Assembly (NCBI GenBank): GCA_015680685.1
Contig: MNCI01001310.1
Location: forward strand, 239,906 to 303,905
Length of the DNA stretch: 64,000 nt
Direction: 5' to 3'
Source of the DNA: Gnetum montanum
Taxonomy: Eukaryota > Streptophyta > Gnetopsida > Gnetales > Gnetaceae
Shown here: positions 1 through 11,271 of the stretch, in pieces
How positions within the stretch are numbered: position 1 is the stretch's first letter
How the letters are laid out: each line of letters starts with the position of its first letter
Translations under genes and position numbers: made by a program
Notes under the pieces: model-generated
What the model saw: only the letters and a program-made list of their open reading frames with translations
Told to the model about the DNA's origin: nothing
Database searches by the model: none

Positions 1-863
1 ATCTAGATCGTAACACGTTGATCATAGTTCGCTGTCTTCCCACTTGGACTAGTATTTGCTTTGTCACGTATGGTTTAGTCCAGAGTGAGGCATATGATGT
101 GATCCTAAACTAATGCTACTCCTAGAGACAATGGAAAATAATCTTGATTAAACTAATAAGCAATAGGAAATGAAGTCTAAGCTAGCCTAAGTCCAATGAG
201 CATCCATTCCTTAATCATCCGTACACATCTTGGACCTCGTGCATGACTACTACTGGGATTACCAAGCGTAGATCCTAGGTATGCTACTGGGTTACCAAGT
301 AGTAACACTTAAATGCTCATGATTAAGTCATACTCATTCCACATTTAACAACAAGAATACTAAATGATGGTAAAGAAATATTAACGAAAGAAATAATAAA
401 TAACAATAACAGTTAAATAATTAAACTAAGTGAATGCTGCAATGATGAAGTAATCTCGATCTTTATTGCTGATCATGTGCGTGTCCAAGTACGTCACACT
501 CGAATAAAGGTTCCGTACAGTTACATGCATCACACTGCGGGCATGCATTGGGAAAATATTCTAACTCTTGTTGGAAAAAACTGCAAGAGTCAGGCTACAA
601 CTAATTCCTAATATGCCTAAGTGTAGTGGGTGCGTGCTTATTTATAGCTAATTTGCGTAAATGGGGGCGCATCGATGCATGGGTGGATGTGTCGACTGGG
701 CTGCGTATACGTGACTGCGTATACGGGGCCCCGTATACGTAGCCTCGATATTGGGAATTCGATATTGTGGATCCGATATCAGGACCTATCAGACTAGGGC
801 TTCGATAACTGGGCTCCGATAACTAGGCTCTGATAATTGGGCCTGACAAACCATGACTCATCA
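1..863 (-). mobile_element. LTR A, Athila-like Ty3/gypsy LTR, cut by window start
   Basis: Read on minus, this LTR starts at 863 with TGATGAGTCATGG and runs off the window edge. It shares with the other LTRs here the block ending in 'ctaggatctacgcttggta' (about 250-300 forward), a CGAATAAAG polyadenylation-type signal near 500, and a TATA-like 'ctataaataa' (about 637-648 forward). Its U3 (about 665-850) differs from the others: in place of a uniform GATATC array it carries GCATCGATGC, three copies of CGTATACG, and GTCGAC, GGGCCC, GAATTC, GGATCC and GATATC. It lies against the 3' part of the copia element and was probably inserted there. The left end and its target duplication are outside the window. 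Confidence 0.8.
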
Positions 864-954
864 TCTACCTACCACTAAGCTTATTACTACATAAACCCAA
901 ATCTCTAAGAGATTTGGGAACTTATCTATTTCTAGGTAAGGTAGTCACACCTAG

Positions 955-1290
955 CAATGTTCTTAGATATAAAAATATTTCTTTGTTTAAAGCCTTTATA
1001 AAAACATTTACTCTTTATTTTTTGAATGAAATATATGATACTTTTATTGTTTATAACTCTACTTGGTCTTAGAGAAAATGATATTTAATCTCAATATGTT
1101 TAGTTCTTTCATGAAAAACTAGATTCCTAGAAATAGAAACAATTGCATTATTATCATAATAAATAGTTATTAGAACAAAGAATTCTATATTGAAAAACTT
1201 TAGTACTTCCCTCATCCAAAAAATTTGTGTGCAATAGTATGAGGCTATAACATATTCGACTTTAGTTGATGATAACAAGAGATATCAAAA
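955..1290 (-). pseudogene. Ty1/copia RNase H fragment
   Basis: RNase H would degrade the RNA of the RNA/DNA hybrid during reverse transcription. The frame 1069-1278 reads SSTKVEYVIAS, then a Tyr-Asp-Asn (YDNN) active-site segment, then FHERTKHIEIKYHFL. These are the classic plant copia motifs (S-STEAEY, YCDN, HERTKHID-KYH). Below 1069, degraded codons still follow the usual tail (DQVE, a YISFK stretch, FIKAF, GV). It is joined directly to integrase sequence, so the RT domain is deleted. Not functional. Confidence 0.85.
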
Positions 1291-2229
1291 TATCCAATAA
1301 ACAAACCATCCTCATAACAACTATCAAGCTTGTGAACATTATCGTAATTCTTAATATAACACTTACTCCTAAAAGTTTTGAAATATTAAATATTAGTCAT
1401 TTTATCATACTACATTTGATAAAGAGTCTTACCATTATCAACTCTTAACAAATATGCGTTAATGATATACACTGTTGTTCTAGCTACCTCATTCCAAAAA
1501 TACTTTGGTACAATCTTCTTAATCATCATTAATCAGGTCATCTCAAGTATAGTTCTATTTTTCTATATCTACAACACCATTTTGCTTTGGTATTATAACT
1601 AATAAGAACTACATCTTGATACTTGAATCTCTGCATAACTCATAAAATTCATTTGAGGTGAACTCACCTCCATTATCAGTCCTAATAGCTTTGATTTTAA
1701 GCCATGTTTTAGTTTCAACTATACTTTTAAATGCCTTGAGTCATTTAAACATATCCAACTTTTTTCTTATGCATGTAAGCCATGATATTATAGTATAATC
1801 ATTCATGATAAGAAAGAAATATTTGTTGCCATCAAAGCCAACTACATCGAAAGGTCCATAGAAATCCATATGTATTAATTCAAGCTTATCATTATAGTGA
1901 GAATTTACTAATTAAGGTAGCTCTAATTTTCTTATCATGTTGGCATGCGGAACATACCTCTTCTAGCTAATGTACTTGAGGAATGCCTCTTATAGTTTGA
2001 GCCTTGATGAGAGCTTAGATGTTTCTTGAGCTTAAGTGTCCTACTCTTTTGTGCCACAACCTATTGGTACTCATCTTCGAAATAAGACTTAAACATTGTG
2101 GCTGCTCATTTATGGAATATAAAATATTTCTTCTTTAAGTAACATCAGCTTTAAATTTTTTTTCTTTATTTTATAATAGACATTTCTCATTCATGAAATA
2201 GTGATGATTTTGATGTTTTTTTTATTGCG
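1291..2229 (-). pseudogene. Ty1/copia GAG-pre-integrase and integrase remnant
   Basis: Translation on minus gives NRLWHKRVGHLSSRNI (the LWH-R-GHLS motif of the GAG-pre-integrase region), a CSACQHDKK zinc-binding remnant, LELIHMDFYGPFDVVGFDGNKY at the start of the catalytic core (first Asp), and IRTDNGGEFTSNEF (second Asp), followed by a decayed IPKQNGVV that matches the usual PQQNG-V segment. Stops interrupt it at least every hundred codons. The upstream end is cut by the pararetrovirus insert near 2230, where the preceding protease-to-integrase linker is broken. Confidence 0.85.
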
Positions 2230-3232
2230 ACATGAACCGACGTTGAAGTGGTAGAAGACCTCTTCGTAGGATCATGACATCATGACAAGCCCACTCTTCA
2301 TATGCTGAAACCATAGATTTTTAGCCCCTCTTAGAATGACCTTTGGATATGAGTGATCTTAACCTAGTAGAAAATGACCCAACAGATCAGATCATAAAAT
2401 CACAATTAAGAAAATTAGAATCCCAGTTAGATGATACTTCTATAGATGACATCAACAAGATTATGTCTTTAAAAAGAAGGATTAAAGAAAAGAATCAAGA
2501 ACTGGATGACCAAAGATATCTTATAGAAGAATGCATATTTAAATATCTAGACTCTTAGCCATTAGAAACTGAGAAAACCTAAGCTTAGAATCAGAAGGAA
2601 ATACTAAAGAAAAGGAAGAAGAGGAACAAGAGAAGGAACAAGAAGTAAACACACCCCTTCTTGATGAATCACTATCAAGAGTACATAGGATAACCCAGTT
2701 ACAAAAATATATATAGTGGGCAACAAATGAATTACAAGAATTAGAGAAGATCGAAGAAAGTTATCAATGATAGAAGTATGAAGAAGAAATAGTGGCCATG
2801 CCTGTAAATATAGTTAATAAGAATGAAAAAATATCTACTTTACCTTTATGTACATTTATGATAAAATTTGAAAGTTATAAGTCATATCCTATAGATGTTC
2901 TAATAGATAGTGGAGCAGAAGTCTCTTTAGTAAGATGGGATGTTATTCCTTCACACTTTTGGTAGAAAAAAGATAGGACATTTGTTATGTTTAATATCCA
3001 TAAGGCGCCACTCAAATACCAAGCCCATATTCCAATTAGAGCTTCTAATAGTAACATATTTTACATAGTTGTTTACCATTATGATATGTGGTCTTATGAT
3101 CTCTTATTAGGAATAGATAATTTAGAAAGGTTAGAACCTTATACCATAGAAAGCTTCTATGTCATGTTAGCCAATAATAGGTTTAATAGAAATAATAGCT
3201 ATAACCAAATGTTCCAGAAACCTATGCACAAT
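2230..3232 (+). pseudogene. Pararetrovirus polyprotein fragment: coiled-coil region and aspartic protease
   Basis: An open stretch at 2343-2558 is Lys/Glu/Asp/Gln rich and predicted-helical by eye (LRKLESQLDDTS, LKRRIKEKNQELD). After frame changes, 2860-3180 encodes an aspartic protease with the active site DVLIDSGAEVSL and a downstream YDLLLGIDNLERLEPY segment, the usual D-S/T-G and hydrophobic-G pattern of viral proteases. At 3233 it is cut by an LTR end. Its counterpart is the minus arm at 4759-5748. Fragmentary; no function expected. Confidence 0.65.
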
Positions 3233-3904
3233 TGATGAGTGGTGAGGTACCCCTACGCCCAACCATATGAATCACAAAGCATTCACTCGCAATCTAATCA
3301 AATTTCATGGACTTTATAGTTTTTGGTGCACTAGCTCTCTAGGAGGTAAAATTTACATTGAAGATGTTCGTTGTCTTCCAAACTACACTTGTGAAGCTTT
3401 AAGGGTATGGTTTAAGTGTAATTGAGGCACATGATTGTTGTCATTTTATATTTTATGGTTTCAGTGCTTGAAACAAACAAGATAGAGAATAAAGTAATTT
3501 AATACCTACTTTAATCTAATGAGCTAACTACTATTCAACTAGTCCTAACATAAGTATCCTATCCCACTTGCTATACACATCCTGAACACGTATAACGTTG
3601 CTAGGTTACCAAGCATTAAGTGCTACTAGGATTACCAAACATCATATGCATGCTTGAAGTAGTTGTACTTATGTGTTTACTTAATTTCTATTTAGGTCAT
3701 CTCCCTTAATTACTTAATTAGCTTAATTATTGGAAAATATTGAATAAATAGCTGACAACAATAAATGCATGAACAAAACATTTAAACTATCCAAAATGCT
3801 ACAAGGTTTATCAAGAAGTTTGTTTTTATTGTCGCACACACTGTCTTGCTTATGTACAACGGTGCTTGAATAAAGATTCATACACTTAATGATGAACTTA
3901 ACAA
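3233..3904 (-). mobile_element. Truncated Athila-like LTR fragment
   Basis: Forward sequence starts TGATGAGTGGTGAGGTACCCC, which is the LTR 3' terminus read on the opposite strand. It continues through the shared U5 'loose unit' (GGTTACCAAGCATTAAG) and the GAATAAAGA signal near 3870. It stops before any TATA box or U3, so about the 5' fifth of the LTR is missing. The lost end coincides with a telomeric repeat. No target duplication can be checked because one end is gone. Confidence 0.75.
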
Positions 3905-3924
3905 GGTTTAGGGTTTAGGGTTTA
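3905..3924 (+). repeat. Short interstitial telomeric repeat (TTTAGGG)n
   Basis: Two perfect TTTAGGG units and a partial third sit exactly between the truncated LTR and the end of the pararetrovirus RT. This is the plant telomere unit. At under three units it could be chance, but its place at a break junction fits repair of a double-strand break. Confidence 0.55.
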
Positions 3925-5748
3925 AGGATGTGGTCTTGGAGTGAGATAGTTCCTTGTGATATCTCAAGTCCTAGAAATTCAATGGTATCCTTGGAAATTT
4001 GCATTTTTGTTGGCGATAAAACCAATCCGTTCTTATCTATGACATCAAAGAAGATTTTCAAGTGTTCTAGATGCTATTGTGAGTTTTGGCTCATTATCAG
4101 AATATCATCAATATACACCATGATGAAAGGATATGATCCAAAAATTGCATGCATGGAATTTTGGAAGATTGAAGGGGTTGTTTTTATCCCAAAGGGTAAG
4201 ACAGTCCATTGATACAAACCTCTAAGCATAGTGAAGGAAATTTTCCATTTTGTCTTATTCTTCCACTTGGATTTGCCAAAAGCCAAACTTTAAATCAAAT
4301 TTAGAATAAACATGTGTGTGTAATAATCTCTGGAATAAATCATCTTTACTAGGTATGGGATGTTGTATTGATTTAATAAGATCATTCAAGGGCTTATAAT
4401 TGACCACAAATCTCTTTTTCCCATGCACTTGTTTTGCTCATTTATTAACATAAAAGGTGGCACATGCAAGCATACTGTTGCTATTCTGGATTAAATCTTT
4501 GTCCAGTAATGCTTGGATTTCCATATCACATTCCTTTTTAAGAGAAGGTGGCATTCCAATATAGTGTGCTTTGGCCTTTATCTTTATATCTTCTCTTAAC
4601 TCAATCCTACACTAATGGTGTTTCTTATGTCTAAGTATGGTAGGATCATCATGGGCTAAAGTTAGCAGTTGCTTGTGGAGTTCTTCAAACTAATGTTTCA
4701 GTTTTTCCACATTATTAATCAACCATGGTTTCTTGCTTGGTTTATCATGCTTAAGAATCTAGAACCTTTGCTTATAGCTATTATTTTTGTTAAACCTGTT
4801 ATTGGCTAACATGACATAGGAGCTTCCTATAATATAAGGTTCTAACCTTTCTAAGTTATCTGTTCCTAATAAAAGATCATAGCATCTCATATCATAATGA
4901 TAAACATCTATATAAAATATCTTACTATTAGAAGCTCTAATTGGAATAAGGGCTTGGTATTCAAGTGGCACCTTCTAGGTATTAAATGTAACAAATTTCC
5001 TATCTTTTTTCTCCTACAAGTGTGAAGGAATAACATCCCATCTTGCCAAAGAGACTTTTTCTCCACTATCTATTAGAACATCTACAGGATATGACTTATA
5101 ACTTTCAAATTTTATCATAAATGTACATAAAGGTAAAGTAGATATTTTTTCATTTTTATTAACTATATTTATAGGAATGACCTTTATTTCTTATTCATAC
5201 TTTTGTTGTTGCTAAATTTCTTTAGTCTTCTCCAATTCTTGTAGTTCATTTGTTGCCCACTATATATATTTTTGTAACTGGGTTATCCTATGTACTCTTA
5301 ATAGTGATTCATCAATATGAGGTGTGTTTGCTTGTTGTTCCTTCTCTTGTTCCTCTTCTTCCTTTTCTTCAGTGTTGTTGTTTAATTCAAAGCTTAGGGT
5401 TTTCTCAGTTTCTAGTGGTTGAGAGTCTAGATATTTGAATATGCGTTCTTCTATTAGATATCTTTGTTCATCCAGTTCTTGATTCTTTTCTTTAATTCTT
5501 CTTTTTAGAGACATAATCTTGTTGATATCACATATAGAAGTATCATCTAACTAGGATTCTAATTTTTTTAATTGTGATTCTATGATTTGATAGGTTGGGT
5601 CAGTTTCCATTGGGTCAAGATCACTCATATCTAGAGGTCATTTTAAGAGGGGCTCAAAATCTATGGTTTCGGCAAATGAAGAGTAGCTTTGTTGTGATGT
5701 CATAATTTTATGAACAGGTCTTCTACCACTTCTACCTTGGTTCATGTG
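3925..5748 (-). pseudogene. Pararetrovirus protease and reverse transcriptase remnant
   Basis: On minus: coiled-coil region (about 5640-5260, the mirror of 2343-2558), aspartic protease (about 5120-4800), then RT from about 4560 to 3926. RT landmarks are KKECDMEIQALLDKDLI, KKRFVVNYKPLND, YQWTVLPFGIKTTPSIFQ and the catalytic box YIDDIL (an I-DD form of the Y-X-D-D box), followed by LVLSPTKMQ and FLGLEISQG. RNase H is not seen, because the copy ends at the telomeric junction. Stops and frameshifts are frequent. Closest known type by motif: Caulimoviridae, possibly one of the endogenous lineages reported from gymnosperms; a Ty3/gypsy origin is less likely. Confidence 0.65.
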
Positions 5749-6991
5749 GTAATAATATTATAACCTTCTCTTACAAACTATCCTGAGCTTAACAAATTAT
5801 AATAAAAGTTATCAACAAAATGAATATTATGAACTTTAGGAAAAATTGTTATGAATTTTAACTAAAGGAATATCTCTTACCATGGATTTAGCTTTGTCAC
5901 TAAAGCTTACCTTTCCTCCGTTGAAGGATTTAAGTATGACAAATTTTAATTTATCAATATTCATGTGTTGAGAATAGCCATTATCAAGAAAACATGTCTC
6001 TAGGCTACAAGAGCTTTCTGAGGTTAACTGTAAAAGGAGAACTCTTTTTTTGATTGGTCTTCAAATCAATTGTCCTATTTTGACATTTCTTGAAAAGAGC
6101 TTAGTAACATGGGAATAATGTAGACTTTCATAATGAGAAACATCATATGTGTTATAATTTCTTACTCTATGGCCTAAAGTACCACATTTAAATAAAATTC
6201 TTAGAAGAATTTGGTTATCAATCTTAGACCATACTTGATGATCAAAATTCTTGGAGTAGGAAGAATTCCCTTACTTGTGTGAGAACTGATGGCTTGTGAT
6301 TACGAAAACTATTTTTAACTTTTACTTTATGCATCGATGTTTTTGTTAAAGATAGATTTGTTGAGGAACAAGACTCATAACCAAGACTCCTCTTGTCATC
6401 ACTTGACTATTCATTATTGATGATATCCTTGAACTATTTTAAGCTACAGGCAAACCTTCAAAACAAATCTAACATGACTTGAGTAGTCTTACCTTTTCTG
6501 TTCTTCTGTAGTAGTAACACTTCTTCTTTTAGCTTTAAATTTTCTTGTTCATTTGATTCAAGTATTGTCTTTTAGCTCTTGATTTCTTGCTTCCTTTCTT
6601 TTAAAACTTTATTTAACTTTTCATTCACTTTGATGACCATCTCTAATTGATCCATTAGCCCTTGTATATCAATGTCATTAGCTTTTTCATATTCAATTTC
6701 AGCTGTGTTCAATGAGTTTATTCCATTTTCATCTCTAATTAATCATGTAATTTTAGATGTGCTAGGAGTTCTTGTTCATTTAGGTTAGTATACATAAAGT
6801 TTTGAAAATCATCATTTGAATCATAATTATCAATCATGGCTTAAAATGAAAATAAGTCTTATGTAATAGTATCAGAATCATTTATTATAATATTAGTATA
6901 AGAAAAATGAGAAAATAAATTTTCTTCAGGATTCTTGATTTCTATACTAATTTCTACATGTTCTAATCTACTTTGTATTTTGGCTAATTAG
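5749..6991 (-). pseudogene. Ty1/copia gag tail, zinc knuckle and protease remnant
   Basis: Minus translation gives a long Lys/Glu/Leu-rich coiled-coil stretch (LKEEVLLLQKNRKGKTTQ) as found between gag and protease in plant copia elements, a degraded zinc-knuckle-like GHRVRN segment, then CFLDNGYSQHM, which matches the copia protease active site W-DSG-S-HMT with the catalytic Asp kept but Ser changed, and a YNLLS segment of the LLS-SQL type. It is contiguous with 15690-16547 once element C is removed. Confidence 0.75.
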
Positions 6992-6996
6992 GTTTT

Positions 6997-7832
6997 TGAT
7001 GAGTTGCGAGGTACCCGTACACTTAACCATACGAATACAAGTGTTTCACGTACGATCTGGTTGAACTCTATAAATGGGCTAGTTGTGGTATCTAGATAGT
7101 TACTCATTGATCATAGTTCGTTGTCTTCCCACATGGACTAGTATTTGCTTTGTCACATATGATTTAGTCCAGAGGGAGGTTTATGATGTGGTTTCTAACA
7201 TAGTGTGACTCTTGGAGGCAATGGAAAATAATTTTAATTAAGCTAGGAGGAAAAGGGAAGAGAATCTAAGCTAGCCTAAGTGCGATGAGCATCCATCCCT
7301 TAATCATCTGTACACATCTTGGACATTGTGCACAAATACCACTAGGATTACCAAGTGCATGGCCTAGGTACGCTATTGGGATACCAAGTAGTCACACTTG
7401 AATGCTCGTAATTAAGTCGTACTCATTCCGTGTTTAAGGAGTTTAGGGTGAAGAGATATTAACTACAAAAGAAATAAATAACAATAATAATTAAATGATT
7501 AAACTAAGTGAATGCTGCAATGATGAAGTAATATTGATCTTTATTTTTGGTCATGTGCGTGTCCAAGTACGTCACACTTGAATAAAGGTGTCGTACAATT
7601 ACAATCATCACACTGCGGGCATGCACTGGAAGAGAGGGTTGAGAGGAAAAAATGACAAAAAGACTTTACTCTAACACTAAACTATCTTTTTAACTCCTTG
7701 CACCTACATGTGTATTTATAGGCCCGTACAAGAGTCACAATATTGTGCATTCGATATCGCAAGCCAAGCCGCAATATCGTGTACTCGATATCGTGTACGC
7801 GATATTGGGGCCTAATGAATCACAATTCATCA
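6997..7832 (-). repeat. 3' LTR of element C
   Basis: Length 836 bp. On minus: TGATGAATTGTGATTCATTAGGCCC, then a palindrome array (about 7738-7808) with CGATATCG-type units, TATA box CCTATAAATA (about 7713-7725), CGAATAAAG polyadenylation-type signal (about 7578), a U5 with two 33-bp units carrying GGTA-CC-A, and the terminal TCGCAACTCATCA. Confidence 0.92.
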
Positions 7833-7868
7833 TACCTCCACAACTGAATGAAAACTCGTCCTCGAGTT
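7833..7868 (-). other. Polypurine tract and upstream hairpin of element C
   Basis: On minus, AACTCGAGGACGAGTT (7853-7868) can form a perfect 6-bp stem with a 4-base loop. It is followed by TTCATTCAGTTGTGGAGGTA, whose purine-rich end abuts the LTR start, the position where plus-strand DNA synthesis is primed. Confidence 0.75.
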
Positions 7869-8024
7869 AAACAAAAGAAGAACAAGCTCCATTGATTAAA
7901 CAGTGAAGAGGTATGGGATTATTAACTGACTAGGAATTTTATTCATGCCGCAGTGGAGAATTTAATAGAACAAAATAGGAACAAACACAAAAAAATAATA
8001 CAAAATCACAAAATTTTGTGGAAC

Positions 8025-10771
8025 TCATGTGGTTCTAGGTGGTGGTGGCTCCTCCATGGGTTGCTTCCCCTTGTCTTGTGCTATAGGCTTTGGGATTTGA
8101 TGGCTCTGAAGGAGTGCCTGGAGCTTTTCTTCTTCAATTCAAGGATCCTATGTCGTCCATACTGATGCACCAATGTTTGATGGAGTTGGCACCTCCCATG
8201 GACATGGTAGTTGTGGGAACATCTTATTTGCTTTGACGTACTAGGCTGCAAACAACCATTGTTCCTCCTCATAGGCTCTATCTTTGTCCTTGTACTCTTG
8301 AAAATCTATAAGCCATCGAGCCAAGTCTGTTGTGACATCTTTTTGGCCTTGGTAGTTGGTCTTAACTACCTCTAGTTCAAAATTTCCGACTTCTAGCTTC
8401 TACAACATTTTCTTATGCTTTGCAAATTCTACTTCATATTTGGTGTAGGTGGCAACTACCTGCTTTTCGAGCTCTATTCTCGGGCATCCTGCTGTAAACA
8501 TGGCTATATTGGCATATCGTAGGTTTGCCAATTCCATGTACTCTATGAGATCTTGAATTTGTAGGTCCCAGCTTTTAAGCTTTGCTTGGTGGAAAAATGC
8601 ATATGTGTCCAATATGGCCTGCCAATCAGTGTGTTGAGCACTAAAAGTGTTGATGTGGGCCTTGGTCATATGGATCTCCTTTTCTATGACTTGCTTGTAC
8701 ATCCCCACATGGTCTCTAAAGTGCTCCCTTAACTTTTCATGCCGCTTGGCCTCATTTTTCGATGCGCTTATTTTGATGGTCATCTTCTAATGGATTGCGT
8801 GTATCTCCTCCATTGAGAGGGTTTGATTCTCTCTGGCCAAACGGTTCATGTCTTGGTTGACCTTGACCAACTATTCTTGTAATTGTTGAAATTTTTTCTT
8901 GAGAACATTCTTCTATTTTTCCATAGTGGTTAACCAAAGATTGTCAGCAACGAGCTATTTATTCTCTTCTTGTAAGGCCTTGAGTGCTTTAGCGTGCACG
9001 TATGTTTGTGCTTGTGCCTTGGAAGCATCCTAGTTGGCCTTTTGCTTCTCCTCTGCTATTCTCTTATTGTCTGCCAATAATTTATTAAGCTACTCTATCC
9101 TGAAGGTGTCTAGCTAGTCTACAGGAATGAATTGAGATGGGTTCCATTATGTAGCTTACAGGGTAACAAGCCTTTCTTGGAGTCTTGCCAACTCTGCTTT
9201 CACATGCTCGGCTCTGATCTCTGCCATGACCATCTTTCCTTTGGTGGAGATGAGGTTTGATTGTGTTTTTGTGACATCTTGTGGGATGTTGAGTAAGGAT
9301 ACCATTACTTGTCCTGTCTATAGCAATCAATCAAGGACATCCTCATGCTTCGCAGGAGTCATTGAGGGATCGACCAGAGTTTGAGCATCCCATGCTCCTG
9401 TGCAATGTAGTTTGTGACCACTTCTATGGCTTTTGCTGCTTCTTGGTGCTGCATAACCACCACTGTGGCCCCTTCACCCATTTCCAATTACACTTGGAAA
9501 GATGTGGTGTTCCCTAAAATATGTTGTGACCAATGAGTCTCCCCTCCTCCTATTTGAATGGACACCTCGCCCCGTGCATGATCAATAGAAATTATGGATC
9601 ATATGGTGTCGTCGATGACGTAGAAGAGATTAGCATCATCATGACTTCCCTAACTAACTGTCTCAACGATGGCCCTGAGATGGCTCATCGATGGTCAATA
9701 ATCCTACGGCAGTGGTGATGGTTGGTCTCATTGGCTAATGCTAGGCCTTGCTTGTTGTTGACTGGGCCCTGTGCTTAGAAGTTGGCTAGGCCCTGTATGA
9801 GTTGCAGTGGGCCCCACCATCTATTCTTACTCTGGCTCTAGTGTCTTACCAATACTTTTCCTTGGGGCTAGTGGCTTTAGTAGTTTGGCGAACGAAGCAT
9901 TTTGGGCTCTTCTGGGAATGTCATTGGTGTACCCTAGAATACTAGCATGTTTGCACAGCTTCTTGATAAGATAAGGGAAGGGCAACATGAACTTCCCTGT
10001 CTTGTGTTCTTCAAACCATCTCAAGATCTCCATGAGATAAAGATGAGGAAGGTTAGCATTAGCCTTTCCCATCAATATCGCACTTCCTCTTGCTGCATAC
10101 ATTGAGAGTCTTTTTAATCCTCTCGTGGGAAAGATGTGATAAGTGCCAATCTTGAAGTATATCCTTTCTTCTAGTGTCAACTCTCCATATGTCTTGTCCT
10201 CTTTGTTGTATGCCTTGTCCAACCAAACTCTTTACATGTCAACATCAGAGTGAGTGGACAGGTGAGCAACTTTTGGCCTTGTATTCGCAAGGTTCAACAC
10301 TTTTGAGATGGCCTTGGTGGAAAAATCTATAGACTTACCACAAATGTCAACTGTGGTGCCTTCTTCCTTATTGTGCCAAAATTGGTATGTTTCTCCTAAG
10401 TACCAGGCACCACTTTCAGAGAGGATAGGCCATAATGGAGACCCTTTGAGTTGGTCCCTAATAGCTTCAGGAGTGAATTCCGTGAAAGGTCCAAAGTTTA
10501 GTTCCACAATCATAGCTACCGACGTGGACCTTTCTTGAATAGCCTGGACACACTTCGGGGACAACGTGAGGTGTTGTCCCTGTTCAGGTGCTTTGGTAGC
10601 TCCTCCTTCCTCTTATCTCGACTGCATGGTCGCAGGAATCTCTTGATGGATGCTAAATGATTACGCCTCTTACTATGCATGTTGTTTGGGAGACGCTTGT
10701 CCTTTGCCTCTCCTGGGTCGCTTGGACACACCTTGAGAGGGTCCTTCTTTTTTTCCATGTTTAGGGGCCAT
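8025..10771 (-). pseudogene. ORF2 of element C, coiled-coil-rich protein of unknown function
   Basis: I chose the start at 10771 because MAPK followed by a Lys/Arg-rich stretch matches the start in element F; the stop at 8025-8027 follows MEEPPPPRTT in both. Parts: basic N-terminus; a globular domain (about 10540-9830) with ELNFGPFTEFTPEAIRDQLK, WPILSESGAWYLGETYQFWH, YFKIGTYHIFPTRGLKRLSM and FPYLIKKLCKHA; a low-complexity linker; then long helical coiled-coil segments (9400-8400). The globular part recalls the 'putative plant transposon protein' domain found in Athila/Tat extra ORFs; I cannot confirm that without a profile search. Total length is not a multiple of three, so at least one frameshift is present. 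Confidence 0.75.
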
Positions 10772-11081
10772 CTATAATCACACGAGGTCGACCATTAGTA
10801 AGGTCATTTACAAAATTTAAGTTATACATTACTTCTGGCTTAATGAATTTGTTTCTTATTTCGTGTGATCCAGAGTTAGAAAATCTTGTGGAAATGTCCC
10901 CTAAAATTTTTAATATTGGGCCCCTTAATTTGATTAGGTGGCTTTAAAATTTAATTTCTTGGTGTAGGTGAGGAGATAAGATTATTTTTGGCACATGTTT
11001 ATCATCATTTTTTGTAATCAATTACCCTTTATATTATCCTTCAGACAATGATGAATTTAAAAAAATTTATATGCAATTTGG

Positions 11082-11106
11082 AGTGTACCTTTCCCCCATG
11101 ACTATG
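11082..11106 (-). other. Internal polypurine-tract-like site, element C
   Basis: On minus it reads CATAGTCATGGGGGAAAGG, closely matching the purine tract that precedes the 3' LTRs of this superfamily (TTAGTCATGGGGGTA). It lies between the internal promoter and ORF2. Similar sites occur at 49854-49872, 39550-39568 and 25287-25308. A second site for plus-strand priming is possible but inferred. Confidence 0.45.
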
Positions 11107-11271
11107 TTGAACACTCTGGGTTCAAGTGGGTTCTTTCGGAATAAGAATTGGAGCACTAGCAAGTGAGTTATGGCTATTAGAACAAGAGGTGCGCAAGTCA
11201 CAAGTTGTAGAAGAAAATTTAAAAAATTCCCCCGCGTGAACAGTTGAAAATGATGTTGACGTGTGTGGGGG

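Larger units (their letters stand above)
2230..5748. mobile_element. Endogenous pararetrovirus (Caulimoviridae-like) inverted insert
   Basis: Two arms of about 1 kb face each other: 2230-3232 (plus) and about 4759-5748 (minus). They are clearly homologous along their length and both outer ends begin with nearly the same bases (ACATGAACC). The minus arm continues into reverse transcriptase. The insert interrupts the copia protease/integrase linker. Between the arms lie an LTR fragment (3233-3904) and a short telomeric repeat (3905-3924). Family assignment rests on the RT: a PFGIK-PS-FQ segment and the FLGLEI-G-LQ-HIL tail resemble caulimovirids more than Ty3/gypsy. Broken by many stops, so it is a fossil with no coding capacity. 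Confidence 0.65.

Noticed and set aside
3905-3924. True telomere or subtelomere
   Set aside because: Fewer than three units inside nested retroelements; better explained by break repair.
2230-5748. A complete or active pararetrovirus
   Set aside because: Only protease and RT parts are present, with many stops and frameshifts and no movement or coat protein recognised.
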